Assembly: GCA_963920575.1 (NCBI GenBank)
Contig: OY986968.1
Coordinates: forward strand, 4,705,485 to 4,769,484
Direction: 5' to 3'
Source: Narthecium ossifragum
Lineage: Eukaryota; Streptophyta; Magnoliopsida; Dioscoreales; Nartheciaceae
DNA: 64,000 bases
In this document: in pieces, positions 43,620 through 55,340 of the stretch
How the letters are laid out: each line of letters begins with the position of its first letter
How positions within the stretch are numbered: position 1 is the first letter of the stretch
Notes under the pieces: model-generated
Told to the model about the DNA's origin: nothing
The model's input: the letters and a program-made list of their open reading frames with translations, nothing else
The model's database searches: none
Made by a program: the position numbers and the translations under genes

Positions 43620-44772
43620 GTAGTTCGTGCTTTATTTCCAATTTCGTTTCTGTTTGCTTAATTGGGTGCGTTCTTTAGGCGATAGTTATTAATCGTCCTT
43701 CGATTTTATGGAATTAATTGCGAGAACTGAATGAGGAATTCTTTTAGAGATATACACACAAAACATGGAAATGAATGTCGTTAATTGGTTTATGTGACTT
43801 TTGAAGATCGCCCTAAAGAAGAAATCGTTCAGGATAGATAGCGTGGATGCTTCCCCATTGAGAAACATCACGATATGTGTGTTTTGTGATGTATTATCAT
43901 GCAAGCCTTTGCATTGCAGAAAAAATCCAAGATAAACTGTGAGAGTCCTTGATTTAAGAAACGAGTAAGATGAGGATAATTTGCTTTTCAAGTGTTCTTT
44001 GACAGGTATATAACAGCCCAGTTCGAACCTCTTTTCTTTTGGACGCTGCGTTTGTTTCAAAGGCCACTGTAATTCTTAAACCTCTAGACTTAAATGAACT
44101 ATACTTAGCCTTGAAGTTGTTAATGGGTCTTAAGCTACGCATTGTTTGTGTTGTTTTGGACAATTATCGAAGTCCTTATTGAAATAGGAATCATTTATGT
44201 GAACCTCTTAACATCAATTTTAACTAAAAGTCGACTCCTTATCCTCTTTGGATATGGTAGAAAATTTTGAATATTGACTCCCCTTTAGATTCAGCTTCCC
44301 ATGTCCCTCATTCCAAGTCATACATTTGTTATAGAATAAACATTGTAACCTTCTAGAGTATATGTAACCTTATAAACTTGATACGTGGATCGAGTGGAAT
44401 CATAGCAGGAAGGTTTTTTCTATAATTAGTGAATTCTGCTTCTTTGAACTCAGGCTGCGAGAAGCATAACACTTTAGTAGAGTGGTTCTTTTGATGGTGG
44501 CAATCTAAAATGTTCTAATATGGACTTGTGGTGATGTTTTGCTGCCATTTTTGGATGATCTGCGCATTTTGGAACTCATTATTACTTGGCAAGAGAAACT
44601 TATTTAAGGGAGCTGACATTTATTTGACTTGTGTATTTACCTTAGTGGAAAATAAGGCAAGTACATTGATGGAGATGTAGTGTTCCTTGAGTTGTGTTTA
44701 TAACTTCTCTTTTACTATTGTAAATATCTCAATCTCCAATTCTAGAACTCTAGCTTTTTGTGCTGACACTAA

Positions 44773-45152
44773 GGTGCCGTTTGGTTGCGGGATAAGCAAT
44801 TCCGGGATCGGAGAGGATAGGGATTGGTATGCTGGGATAAGTAGTGGGATATGTGTGGTATTTGGTTGAAAAGTAGTGATAAAGTAGTAATGTTTGGTTG
44901 AAAACTAGAGATAAAGTTGATGTGATTGGTTGAAAAGCAGGGATAATGAATTAATGATTGGTTGAAAAGTGAAAAAGTAGGGATAAAGTTGATATGATTG
45001 GTTGAAAAGAAGAGAAAAGGTAGTAATGATTGGTTGAAAAGTGGGGATAAAAATGGGGATAGAAGTAGGGATTAGAGAGTGTTTGGCTGCAATTTCGGGA
45101 TAAACTGGGCTTAATCCAGGATAAGGATTCCATATCCCCGAACCAAACAAGG
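44773..45152. mobile_element. MITE in the 5' UTR intron of the VIN3-like gene
   Basis: Starts GGTGCCGTTTGGTTGCGGGA and ends CCCCGAACCAAACAAGGCC (imperfect inverted ends). Inside are about six direct copies of a TTGGTTGAAAAGTAGGGATAAAG unit. I could not settle the target duplication, so the superfamily is open. Confidence 0.65.
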
Positions 45153-46787
45153 CCAAGGCCAGCTCTATGGCGTTATACCCAGTAACAAGGTTCTTATCAT
45201 CAACCCTAGGCCAATAGTAATTTTGTAGTTGACCATCAATAATATATGCTGATGCATTCTCTCCATAGAGAAGTTATTAAAAAATCTAGATCAGCCTTTT
45301 GACATAGAAGGTTTCTTGCAGTAGACTCTCTATGGGGTGGTTGAATAGTCCATTATCTTTGTATCATCCAAGATTGGAAACTAGAGTATCCACCTCTATT
45401 CGTATGTCTTTAGGCAAGATGTGTGTTAGCATATTGACATCCAATATTTGACTTTCATGATTGTTACCCATGTTTTTACTGTCCAATGGTTGATCGATCT
45501 ATTTCATCCAGTATTGGATTTAGAATCCACTATTTATCCTTGACCTCTAAGGGTTCTTGAGTGGATCATTCATTTTAGCCTCAAAACAGATACTTTGAGT
45601 TAGTAACTTTTCTTTCGAATAACTATAATTCGTTTTGGTAGCTGATTTTTGAGCTCTTTTTGAATGTATTGCATCAGTCTTTCTCTTTATCTACTCTTCT
45701 TGATCTCCAGCTTTGTCCTTGGATCCTTATTTGCTAGTTTATGTTCACAAAGACTTAATAACAAGTTTGGTTCTTTTGTCACACCTAGTGTTCTATATAA
45801 TGTAGTCAAACATGGATTCACTCTAGAAGAAACAAATATCTCGGTATTAATGGGGATAAGTGCAACAGTTACTCGACCTAGATTGAGAGAATGCATAAAC
45901 ATAAACATATGAGAATTTTTACGTGGTTCTCTCAGCTGGAATATGTCCATGGCCAGTATCTCACTAGATTCAAGAATAATGGGAAGAGTTACAAGAGTTT
46001 TCTCATTCATGCTCCTATGGATCTTTCACTGAAAATACTCAAATCTTGCTCACACCCCTCTCGGAACAGGACATTCCATCTTTTCTCTTCATCTATTTTG
46101 TGTTCCAACCTATGGGTGTATCCTTCTATTCAGAGGCCACATGGTAGTCCTTTAAGCACACTAGGATTCGTCTGTTTAGGACATAAGGATTCCTAACTAG
46201 AGGGGGAAACAGAATTCTTGAAGGAAGTAATTTAAATATGAAAAGCAACTGGATTGGGCTGCATCAAGCTTTTCTGTTCGCATTTCCAATACATTGTTAT
46301 TAATCACATCTGAAAAGCGCGAATAGACGACGAGGGTGATAGCCATGTTTTGGCTTTGGAGGGGGTGGGAAAGAAAAGATACAGAGCCCTACGCGCCTAA
46401 CCTGCATAGCTAGTCACAAGTGTTGGAAGTCAAAAAAAGGATTATGAAATTTAAGCAAGATTGAATAGGAACCCTGGTTTATCTCCTTATTGTAAAGTAG
46501 CCCCTAAAATTTTGTTCAACAGTTGACATTTCGTTTTGCTTTTTGATTTTATCATTCCCTGATGATTCATATTATTTGTGCAAGTAGCTTTATTTTTCTT
46601 TCCTTGAGTATCCTGCAAGGGAATTTATGACTATGTGTTGGAAGGAAATGCTAACTTGAATCACACTTGCATCTAGTAGTTGTTGATCAATTGACTCATT
46701 GCTATGTTCTTTGGTATTGCGATATTTTTTCTATAGAGTTATTAACAGAATTCAAGACTTGTGACAATCTACTTTGTTTATTTCCAG
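45153..46787. other. Rest of the 5' UTR intron
   Basis: AT-rich intronic sequence, ending with a good acceptor at 46787. ORFs up to 107 codons here show no family resemblance and no coding bias. Confidence 0.45.
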
Positions 46788-46820
46788 GGCTGATATTGAC
46801 CTATTTCATTTGGGGAAAGA

Positions 46821-49800
46821 ATGGGCTTGGATGATAAAATGCCATCTAGAGGTATTCTTTTACTCTTGCAGCTTTTGTTACAAATTGCAGTACGAATGTG
46901 AATGATTTTGAGATCCCACTAGAAAACCATGTTGAGGATAATATACAACACTAGGGTTGTAGTATGCTGGATTTTAAGCAGGCATTAGAAGTAGGGGTGG
47001 CAATTCGGTTCACGGGTCGGGTTCAGGTCGGGTCTAACACTGACCCGTTTAATAAAAGTCAAACCCGAACCCGACCCGTTTATTAAACGGGTCAGATTTA
47101 TCAACCTGAACCTGACCCATTTATAAACGGGTCAACCGGACCCGACCCGCCTAACCCGTTTATTAAACGGGTCGGGTCGGGTCGGGTCGACCCGTTTAAC
47201 AACAATCAAATACCAAATTTGCATAAATTTACATCTAGATTTGCAAACAATCAACACATAAATTACATTCATATCAAATTACAACCACAGATAACTAGAT
47301 AAGCAACCATATCAAATTACATCGAGATTCTGGATGACTTGTTCACAGTCCATCAAGATTACAAGTATTGTGTGTGAGAATTACACTTCCATCAAGATTC
47401 TGGATGACTTGTTCTGTTGTTCACAGTCTTCCACAAAGCTCAAAGTAACGAAAGCAAATCCTCTGCTTCTTCCTATATCTCTGTCGTAGAGTACCTGAAA
47501 GCAGCTCATGTATGAACTATTCAGTACAGGGATGACCAATTTCAGACCGTCAGCCAAATCAACAACTTATATTGTTTTCCTCCTCTTCTATCATGGATAC
47601 TCCACACTGAAAGCTATAAGGTTTCAGGAATTATTGAGGGAAAAAAAAGAGACTTTTCATAATTGGAAACAATGAAGCATATATAAGCTATGCAAATTGA
47701 GGTTAAAGTGAAGAGGAAACTCACTTCAACCATCTCCGGGCTGGCATAATCCTGAATTATCCCGGTCAACAGAGCAATATCGCAATTATAAGGCAAATCC
47801 CCAAAGTAGAGCTTGGTGTTTTGGCTGGCCGGAGTAGGGGCTGCAACCTCTTCGTACTCTTCCTCATCTGCACCCAGAGAAGGGGGTACCACTTCTTGCT
47901 GCTCTTCCTCAGCTGCACTCGGCTTCTGCTCCTGCTCCTCCTCACCTACACTCTGCTCCTCCTCAAGTGCCGCAGCCGCCTCCTCCTGCGCCATCGCGGC
48001 TGAGATTTTTAGCAGTTGCCGTCTAAGGAAGGTACCACCGGTGGAGAATTTATCGGTGGCGTGTGCAATCGCCAGAATGCTCGACGCACGCGAAGGGCTG
48101 GGAGGCCACGGAATACCAGGGGGGAGGAGATCGGCGGGGGAGATGCCGGTGGACTTCGGAGAAGGGCTGGGAGGCCGCGGAGTACCAGGGGGGAAGGGCT
48201 GGGAGGTCGCGGAGTCCCGGGGGAAGGAGATCGGTGGGGGAGGGGAGGAGATCGGGCGGGGGCGAAGGTCACGGAGTACCGGGGGGAGGAGATCGGTGGG
48301 TAGGGGAGGAGATCGGGAGGGGGCGAAGGCCACGGAGTACCAAGGGGGAGGAGATCGCGAGAGGGGAGGCACCGCCGTAGGGGGGAAGGGCTGGGAGGTC
48401 GCGGAGTACCGGGGGGAGGAGATTGGTGGGGGAGGGGAGGAGATCGGGCGGGGGCGAAGGCCACGGAGTACCAAGGGGGAGGAGATCACGAGAGGGGAGG
48501 CACCGCCGCAGGGGGGGAGGGCTGGGAGGTCGCGGAGTACCGGAGGGAGATCGGTGGGGAAGGGGAGGAGATCGGCCGGGAGGAGATCGTGAGAGGGGAG
48601 GCACCGCCGCAGGGGTTGGAGAATAGAAGAAGTGGTGAAGGTCAGTGGGTTAGCCTAAACTCTAAACTTAAACGGGTAAACGGGTTGACCCGCTTAACCT
48701 GCGGGTCTGGTGCGGGTCAACCCGACCCGACCCGTTTATTCACGGGTCATAAACGGGTCGAACTCGTTTATGACCCGAACCCGATTATATCAAACCCAAG
48801 CCCGTTTATCTCGGGTCGGGTTCACGGGTCATGACCCGGATTGCCACCCCTAATTAGAAGAGGCAGTATGATGACACCAAGGATTTTCATACCGGCCGGC
48901 ACAGGTCCGTGCCTGCCGGTATGCACCGGACCGGTAGCTAGCCGGTATAAAACCACCCCCCCCCCCCCCCCCCCCCCCCCCCGAATCGGTATCGGGGGGG
49001 TGCCGGATTTGTGCCGGGCGATACCTTATGTATCGTCCGGTACAGACCCGATACGTACCGAATCCGGAGAGGGGAGGAGAGAGCAGGAGGGAAGGAGAGA
49101 AACAGAGGAGAGGGAGGAGGGGGAAGAAAGAGAGGGGAGGAGAGAGCAGGAGGGAAGGAGGAGCCGGAGAAGAGGGGGAGCCGGAGCCGGAGGGGATGAC
49201 GAGGCGGAGAAGAGGAGGAGACGGAGCCGCAGCCGGAGCCGGAGGGGATGAGGAGCCGGAGCCGGAGCCGGAGGCCGAGGGGAGGAGGAGCGGCGGTCTT
49301 GGGGGGGGGGGGAGAAAAGGTAGGCAGGGAAAGAGTGAAGAAAAGAGGGCCACGGTGGGAGAAGAGAAAAAAGAAGGGAGGAGAGGGAGGAGAGAAGTGG
49401 CCAGGTGGAGGGGGAAAAAAAAGAAGAGGGCCAGGTGGGAGAAAAAAGGAGAGGGAGGAGAGAAATAACCAGGTGGAGGGGAAAAAAGAGAGGAAAGAGA
49501 AGGTGCCTGGGGGGTGGGGGAGGAGAATTGGCAGCTGGATTGGTGGGCCAGTCTCAGATAGTATGTTATTTATTTATTATTATTTATTTAATGATGGTAA
49601 TTACTAATATTTTTTTATTTAATCATGATTGTTTTTAGCATTCTTTTTTATCTAATAATGGTGACTTTCCCATAACTAAATGTATCATATGAAAATTTAA
49701 AATCTTATGTTAATAATCATTTTAGTTATTATATTACATTCTAATGCTATTTCATTTTTTATTACTTATTCATGTTAGTTTTTATGTTAATTGCTTAGGT

Positions 49801-52800
49801 TACTTTCTATGTTAATTACTTACGATAGTTTTTATATTAATTGATAAATATTGTATTTTACATCAAAATTAATTTAAATTGGTGGACAAATTAAAAAACT
49901 AGTATTTAACATATATTAAAATTTTAAAAAATATTTTGAAATCCGTTATAATAAAAAAATATACGAACCTTTAAAAATTTTGAAAAATGAAAATAACCAA
50001 AAGTTATAGAGAAAATTAAAAAATAATTTTATAACATTTAAAAATTCTAAAATTCTTAGGAAAATTTAAAAATTTCGTAAAAAATTTTTGGCCAATTGGA
50101 GATGTTGATTATGTGTCATGTATTGTATTATACTATCTTGGTATGTTTTCACTTTGCTCTAATATAAGAGATTATATTTGGCCAATTGGAGATATTGATT
50201 ATGTGTCATGTATTGTATTATACTATCTTGGTTTGTTTTCACTTTGCTCTAATATAAGAGATTACATTTGGCCAATTGGAGAGGTTGAAAATGAGTGAAT
50301 TTCACTCATCTGGACCGGCACCGGCGCGTACCGGTCCGATACAGCGCGTGCCGACGGCGCGTACCGTACCGGAGGGTTAGCGGCACGGCGCGTGCTAACG
50401 GCACGGCAATCCATGGCTGACACATTACAGATACTGGACACTAGCACTATATATATATATATATATATATACATATATTCAGTGGATTTTTGCAATCAAT
50501 GCAATCTAGGAGGACAAATATATTGCCTTTATTCAAGTGTGAGCTGAAATTGTGTGAAAACCAATATAGGAGAAATCCATGTCTCGGTCAGCAATTGTCT
50601 CCTTCATTAGGGCAACTGATGTTTAGTATAAGGAAGCTAAGACCATCCATTTACAGGGAGATAGCAATATTTCTGTTGTTAGAGGCAAAGCTTACTTTTT
50701 CGTATCCATACCAAGCATTTACTCTATAGGCCTTTGGACTTTGATGGATTGGGGTTTGGGCTCAAAACCGTAAGAGGGCAGAAACAGTAGCATTTTTATT
50801 TATGTATTTGTTGTGGTGTTTTTGTTCGAGGTGTTGTTGAGGAAGGTGTTATGTTTTGTGCAGAGATCAGTAACATTATACACAAGAATTGTCGTCTGTC
50901 TCGTTCACATCATCGATTTTTGTGGACACTACAGATGGTTATGCAAAGTCAGTACTGATAATCATCACATTTTAGCCTTACAGCAATGGCATTGGGATTG
51001 TTGTGAAAATTATGTCTTCACAGAAATTTCCGTGAAGTCATTTTTGAAACCGATGAGTACATGAAAAAAACTAATTTTGCTGCCAAAACCTCAGCAATGG
51101 CTACATTGAACCAGATGGCTTACTACGAGAGGAAAATGTCAATTGATGTGGTTTTCTACAATAGAAAAATGCCAATTGACGCATAGAGAGATACCATATC
51201 AGTCTTCCAGTTCAAATTTACAATAAGAGCTGTTCTAAATTTGCTTTTGGGACCTCTTGGGATCAAGAGTCTAGACAATTGAAGATGCTGAGGTACAGAT
51301 ACAAAAGTCTACTCAGGCATGCATGAGAAGCTAAAAACCTGAAAGATAGGTAGGAGTTGTTTGCTAGATTCTTCTACCTTAGTTGTCACCTCACAGTACG
51401 AAATTTTGTCTTGATGTTCAGCGAACATGAAAGTCTTGTTAAGCTAACTACATCAAAATTCCAATAAAGTCATAGTACTAACTAGTGATTGCTTGTCGTT
51501 AGGCACATGCCGGCACGGACTGCCATGCATCATGCCGTGTAAATCACCGTCATGGTACATTGGTCAATACATCTATTAGCTTAGGAGTTTCATGCTACCA
51601 GCACGAGTTTTGTGATAGGTATTGGCATGGTTCGTGCCGACTGGCAGGTATCATGCCTGCTAGACACTTGTACGACAATCTTTGGTCTTAACAAATTGCT
51701 GCCCAAAGCAAGAGACCTGCAAGTCCATCTTAACTGGCTTTTGCCTCTCACGCTATATGTTGCAAACTTGTTGAAAGCGTAAAGTTCAGCTTTTTCATGG
51801 CTTCCTGAGTACATAAACTCTCTCACTTTTCTTCATCTTGCAAAATTGCTAGTCTCCCTTTGTCCAAATCAGATCCATTTCCCTCCTCTCTTTCATGATC
51901 TAGCCCGCAGTATTCTGCCTGTTGGAGCATAATAGATATTCCTTTTTCTGCTGTTCGAGGGATGGAGAATTTATAAGATAAAGACTCTTCTTTGGGACTT
52001 CCTCTATGGGATTAATTTCCTATCTTGGATGTTACATGTAGTCGAGGATTGAAACGGTATTAAGAATGCTCCGAGACTCTGTCAGTGATGAGGTCTATTC
52101 CTTGTGTTTTCACTTTGTTATCATTGTGCTATTTACTATTGGTACCCATCATCCTTTCCTTGCACTATAGAAGCCCCCTAGACCATGGACAATGGCAACC
52201 TCGTAAAAGTTTCTATCACTAATAAGCTCATTACAGTATATCTTTTGTTTATTATGTATTTGTTTCCTCTGCTGTTTCTTGTAATGGCCACCTTGTGATC
52301 TATTGGTGCTTTAAGACTTTGTTCTATATTGAATTTATTTCCTAAATTGAAAAAATGAGCGGTGTCAATTGCAAGTTTTTAGAACTCGATATTTGCAGAT
52401 GTATGTGCAGGAGCTGCACAATAGTTGCATTGCTCTAGTTGCATTTTTGTTAATAACAGATGTTATATTTTTGCTTCCATTGATTTCCTAAAGTGCTCGC
52501 CTCGGTTATGTGGCATGTAGTTGCATTTTTCTAGCCTTTTGGGAAATCAGCTAAGGCATTTTGCGTTGTTTAAACTTTAAACTGTGAGGGGTTCATATCT
52601 CATGTACACGTTGTCTTTTCTCTTAATCAGTACTATAGTTTTGAAATGTAATGCACTCTGTGATCTTGACATATTATGCACCATCTGCAGCTCTTGATTC
52701 CTATACATCTTCAAGTGCTGTAAGTACTCCTGAAGAAAATGGTAACATGCATGATGATACGAAAGATCATCAAAGCGTTCAAGAATTTCTGAATTCTCAT

Positions 52801-55340
52801 CCAACGAAGGGGATGATACATTCTAGCTATGATAAAGAAAGGAAGCTAGCTCCATCAAGATGTAAGATGATTGAAGAAACTTCCAAAACAACAGGTGCTA
52901 AAGGGCACAAGAATATTGAGCTGAAAAAATATTGTTCGAATCGTTCAGCTTTGGACAAGAAGCAATTGAGGAACAGTGAATATCCTGTTAAAGCTCCTTA
53001 CATGGAGAGCTCGTTGAATGTATTATGGGATAGCACCTGGATTTGCAAAAATTCAGCTTGTAAGGCCAGTCTGACTTCAGAGGATACTTTCTGTAAGAGG
53101 TGCTCATGCTGCATCTGTCACCTCTTTGATGACAACAAGGATCCCAGTCTTTGGTTAGTCTGCACATCAGAAACAGGCGAGGGGGACTGGTGTGGTTTAT
53201 CTTGCCATGTTGAGTGTGCACTCCAACGGCAAAAAGTAGGAGTTGTGGATGTTGGGCAGTTGATGCAGCTTGATGGGAGTTACTGTTGTGCTTCATGCGG
53301 GAAGGTTTCTGGGATGATTGGGTAAGTAATAGTTACATAATCATAATATAGCTTCTTTCTGTAATATGTTAGGAAAGTCCTCTTTTCCCTTTTTTCATGG
53401 TTAATGCACAGAGCTGCTGGACCAATTGTTACTGCTGGATTAGTTGGAGTAACTTATGGTTTCAGTTCTATATTATAGTTCCAACTAGGGCCAACATGCC
53501 ACCTGAGCTTTTGAATTGTGTGATCTCATTATTTAATATTGCTAGACCTGGTAAGTCGAGTTTTATTGGACTGCTTCACTTGTTAAAGCTGGGTAGCATG
53601 CTATTCTCCTGTAGACTGGAGTTGGGATTTTAATTTGCCATCTGTATCACTGTGGTTTTCTTCACAGTACATTATTGTGCACAAATCAAATTATGATATG
53701 ACTCTGAACTCATTTATTAGTGCAAGAATATTTTCCTCCTCTTCATCATATGCAACATTGCCCTTTCGAGCATTTATTACTTGATTGAGCATCTTAGCAA
53801 CTATTTAGTTCGTTTGTGCAGATGTTGGAAGAAGCAATTAGCAATAGCAAAAGATGCTCGTAGGGTGGATGTTCTCTGCTACCGGATTTCTTTAAGTTAT
53901 AGGCTATTAGATGGCACTTCTCGGTTTAATGAGCTGCATGAAATAGTAGCAAATGCAAAGGCAAAGCTGGAAACAGAAGTTGGTTCAGTGAATGGTGTTT
54001 CAGCCAAGATGGCCCGTGGCATTGTAAGTAGGCTCTCAGTAGCTAGTGAAGTGCAGAAGCTCTGCTCACATGCAATTGAGAAGGCAGAGGAGTGGTTGAG
54101 CTCGCCTTCTCCAGATTCGAAGCATAGAGGTATTTAGAATATGCTTTCATGCTTTCTGTTGGTCCCTTGGCCTTTCAATATGCTACAGAAACCCATCTTT
54201 TTTTCTTTTTTTTTTTCTTTGTTTGCAGATTCGCTTCCTGCTGCATGCAGGTTTCAATTTGAGGAAATAACATCTTGTTCTGTTGTCATTGTATTGAGAG
54301 ATGCATCTTCTTCAGCTTCTGATGCCCACAGGGGTTACAAACTATGGTACTGCAAGAGCAGAGAAGAAAGCTACAAGAAAGAGCCTGTAATCTTCCCTAA
54401 ATCTCAGAGAAGAATTCTGATATCTAACCTTCAACCATGTACAGAATATGCTTTCCGAATTGTTTCATTCACAGAGGATGGAGACTTCGGCCACTCGGAA
54501 TCTAAATGTTTTACTAGGAGTGTGGAGATAATTCACAAGAACTCTGAGCACAATGGGGCAGAAAGGTGCTCATCCAGCGGGAAGAGAGGGACAAAGACCC
54601 CTACTGCCAGCTCCTCTGGATTCAAGGTTCGAAATCTAGGAAAGATCCTGCGGCTCGCTTGGGCCCAAGAAGAAGGTTGCTATGATGGTGTTAGTGAAAA
54701 TGATATAGAAGAAGAATCCTGTGATGGGAGTGCTGCGGTGAGACATGAGATTGTTGAAGAGGAAATACCAGAGCCAACTGTTTCCCGCCGACTTGACTTA
54801 AATGTTGCTTCAGTTCCTGACCTTAATGCTGATATAACGCCACCAATTGAGAGCTCTCCAGAAATAGGGAATGGATGCAGTTCAGATAAGAATGGACTGG
54901 CTAGATCCAATGGCAGTGGTGATTCCCAGACTTGCGAAAGGCCAGTGGGAGAAGTACCTGCCGTAGAGTCTCGACCAGATTCTAGAAAGCGTGAACCTAG
55001 TACAAATGAGGGAACTTATGATGGTGATAGCACTTTAATATGTGGTTCACCTCTGCAATTTCCCAATGGCTCAGGGCAGTTGGATGACAAATATGAGTAT
55101 TGTGTGAGAGTCATCAGGTGGCTGGAGTGTTCGGGTCATATTGAGAAGGATTTCCGTATGAAGTTCTTGACATGGTTTAGCTTGAGGTCAACTGAGCAGG
55201 AGCGCCGCGTCGTAATCACCTTTATTCGGACCCTTATTGAAGAGCCAAATAGCTTGGCAGGGCAGTTGCTGGACGCCTTTGAAGAGATAGTGACCTGCAA
55301 GAGGCCTCGGTACGGTTTCTGTAGTAAACTTTGGCACTGA
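46821..55340 (+). CDS. VIN3-like protein (VIL/VEL; PHD, FNIII and VID domains)
   Basis: Coding exons 46821-46851, 52691-53321, 53822-54129 and 54229-55340, all GT..AG and in phase, 693 aa. VIL/VEL proteins are nuclear partners of Polycomb repressive complex 2 and help silence genes such as flowering regulators. The first exon gives [10 protein letters not shown], as in the short-N-terminus VIL class. The Cys-rich PHD region (about residues 125-220) has [29 protein letters not shown] and [10 protein letters not shown] conserved helical block follows ([20 protein letters not shown], 221-323). The fibronectin III region is marked by [12 protein letters not shown] and [16 protein letters not shown]. 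The C-terminal VID domain has [20 protein letters not shown] and is thought to mediate multimerisation. Intron 2 is 5.8 kb and holds a Pack-hAT and other repeats. The frame is intact; expression may still be affected by the intron load. Confidence 0.95.
47390..48090 (-). pseudogene. Captured fragment of a chloroplast RRM ribonucleoprotein gene
   Basis: On the minus strand, exon 1 encodes an acidic region ([14 protein letters not shown] from 47994, then [15 protein letters not shown]) and the start of an [30 protein letters not shown]. It ends at a good donor (GTGAGT at 47724). Exon 2 begins after a CAG acceptor at 47494 with [19 protein letters not shown] (RNP1 motif) and DCEQ. An 8-bp insertion then shifts the frame relative to the expected QVIQNLDG. 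This matches plastid ribonucleoproteins with an acidic N-terminal domain and two RRMs (28/29-kDa type, At1g60000-like). RRM2 is missing. The retained intron shows DNA-level capture and not retroposition. It is probably non-functional, but transcription could give antisense RNA to the VIN3-like pre-mRNA. Confidence 0.85.
48110..48610. repeat. GC-rich minisatellite inside the Pack-hAT
   Basis: Repeated GGGCTGGGAGG(T/C)CGCGGAGTACC, GGGGGAGGAGATCGGTGGG and GAGAGGGGAGGCACCGCCG units, in at least three larger ~120-bp cycles (48250, 48370, 48480 onwards). It sits where the captured gene's upstream sequence would be and produces long Pro/Ser-rich or Gly/Arg-rich ORFs on both strands. Confidence 0.85.
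48880..49545. repeat. CCGGTA-palindrome block, C27 homopolymer and purine-rich tract
   Basis: Short CCGGT/ACCGG palindromes (48892-48945) are followed by a run of 27 C at 48956-48982. A ~500-bp strand-biased G/A tract then follows (GGAGGGAAGGAG, GAGCCGGAGCCGGAG repeats), ending near 49545. A similar GGCACCGGCGCGTACCGG block at 50315-50405 may be the other end of the same element. Purine-rich ORFs here are artefacts. Confidence 0.65.
49546..50090. other. AT-rich intron sequence
   Basis: Part of intron 2 of the VIN3-like gene. No repeats or coding patterns beyond short A/T runs. Confidence 0.4.
50091..50270. repeat. Two 90-bp tandem copies
   Basis: Units 50091-50180 and 50181-50270, each starting GCCAATTGGAGA, are almost identical (a handful of differences), and a third partial copy starts at 50271. 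The translated ORF shows the same 30-residue repeat. An (AT)n microsatellite follows at about 50440-50470. Confidence 0.9.
50500..52690. other. Remainder of VIN3-like intron 2
   Basis: Ordinary AT-rich intron DNA. A GC-rich fragment with GCCGGCACGG/CATGCCGTG motifs (about 51500-51665) is probably a relic of a dispersed element also glimpsed near 56150 and 61675. It ends at the acceptor CTGCAG (52685-52690). Confidence 0.45.

Larger units (their letters stand above)
46992..48852 (-). mobile_element. Pack-hAT: hAT element carrying a host gene fragment
   Basis: Ends TAGGGGTGGCAATTCGG (46992) and CCGGATTGCCACCCCTA (to 48852), with the perfect 8-bp duplication ATTAGAAG (46984-46991, 48853-48860). 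Subterminal zones carry repeated AACGGGTC/GACCCGTT motifs. There is no transposase. The interior holds two exons and an intron of a chloroplast RNA-binding protein gene (antisense to the VIN3-like gene) and a GC minisatellite. It lies in intron 2 of the VIN3-like gene. Confidence 0.92.

Noticed and set aside
47614..48489. 291-codon minus-strand ORF as a single real gene
   Set aside because: Its first half is minisatellite translation and its end reads through the donor at 47724 into an intron. Only the middle (about 47725-48090) is genuine captured coding sequence.
48841..49607. Long Glu/Arg/Gly-rich plus-strand ORFs
   Set aside because: They follow a purine-rich tract with GGAGGGAAGGAG repeats; composition explains the open frames.
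50490..50729. 79-codon plus-strand ORF in VIN3-like intron 2 as an extra VIL exon
   Set aside because: It lacks the N-terminal VEL motif or zinc-finger residues, and exons 46821-46851 and 52691-53321 already join in phase without it.
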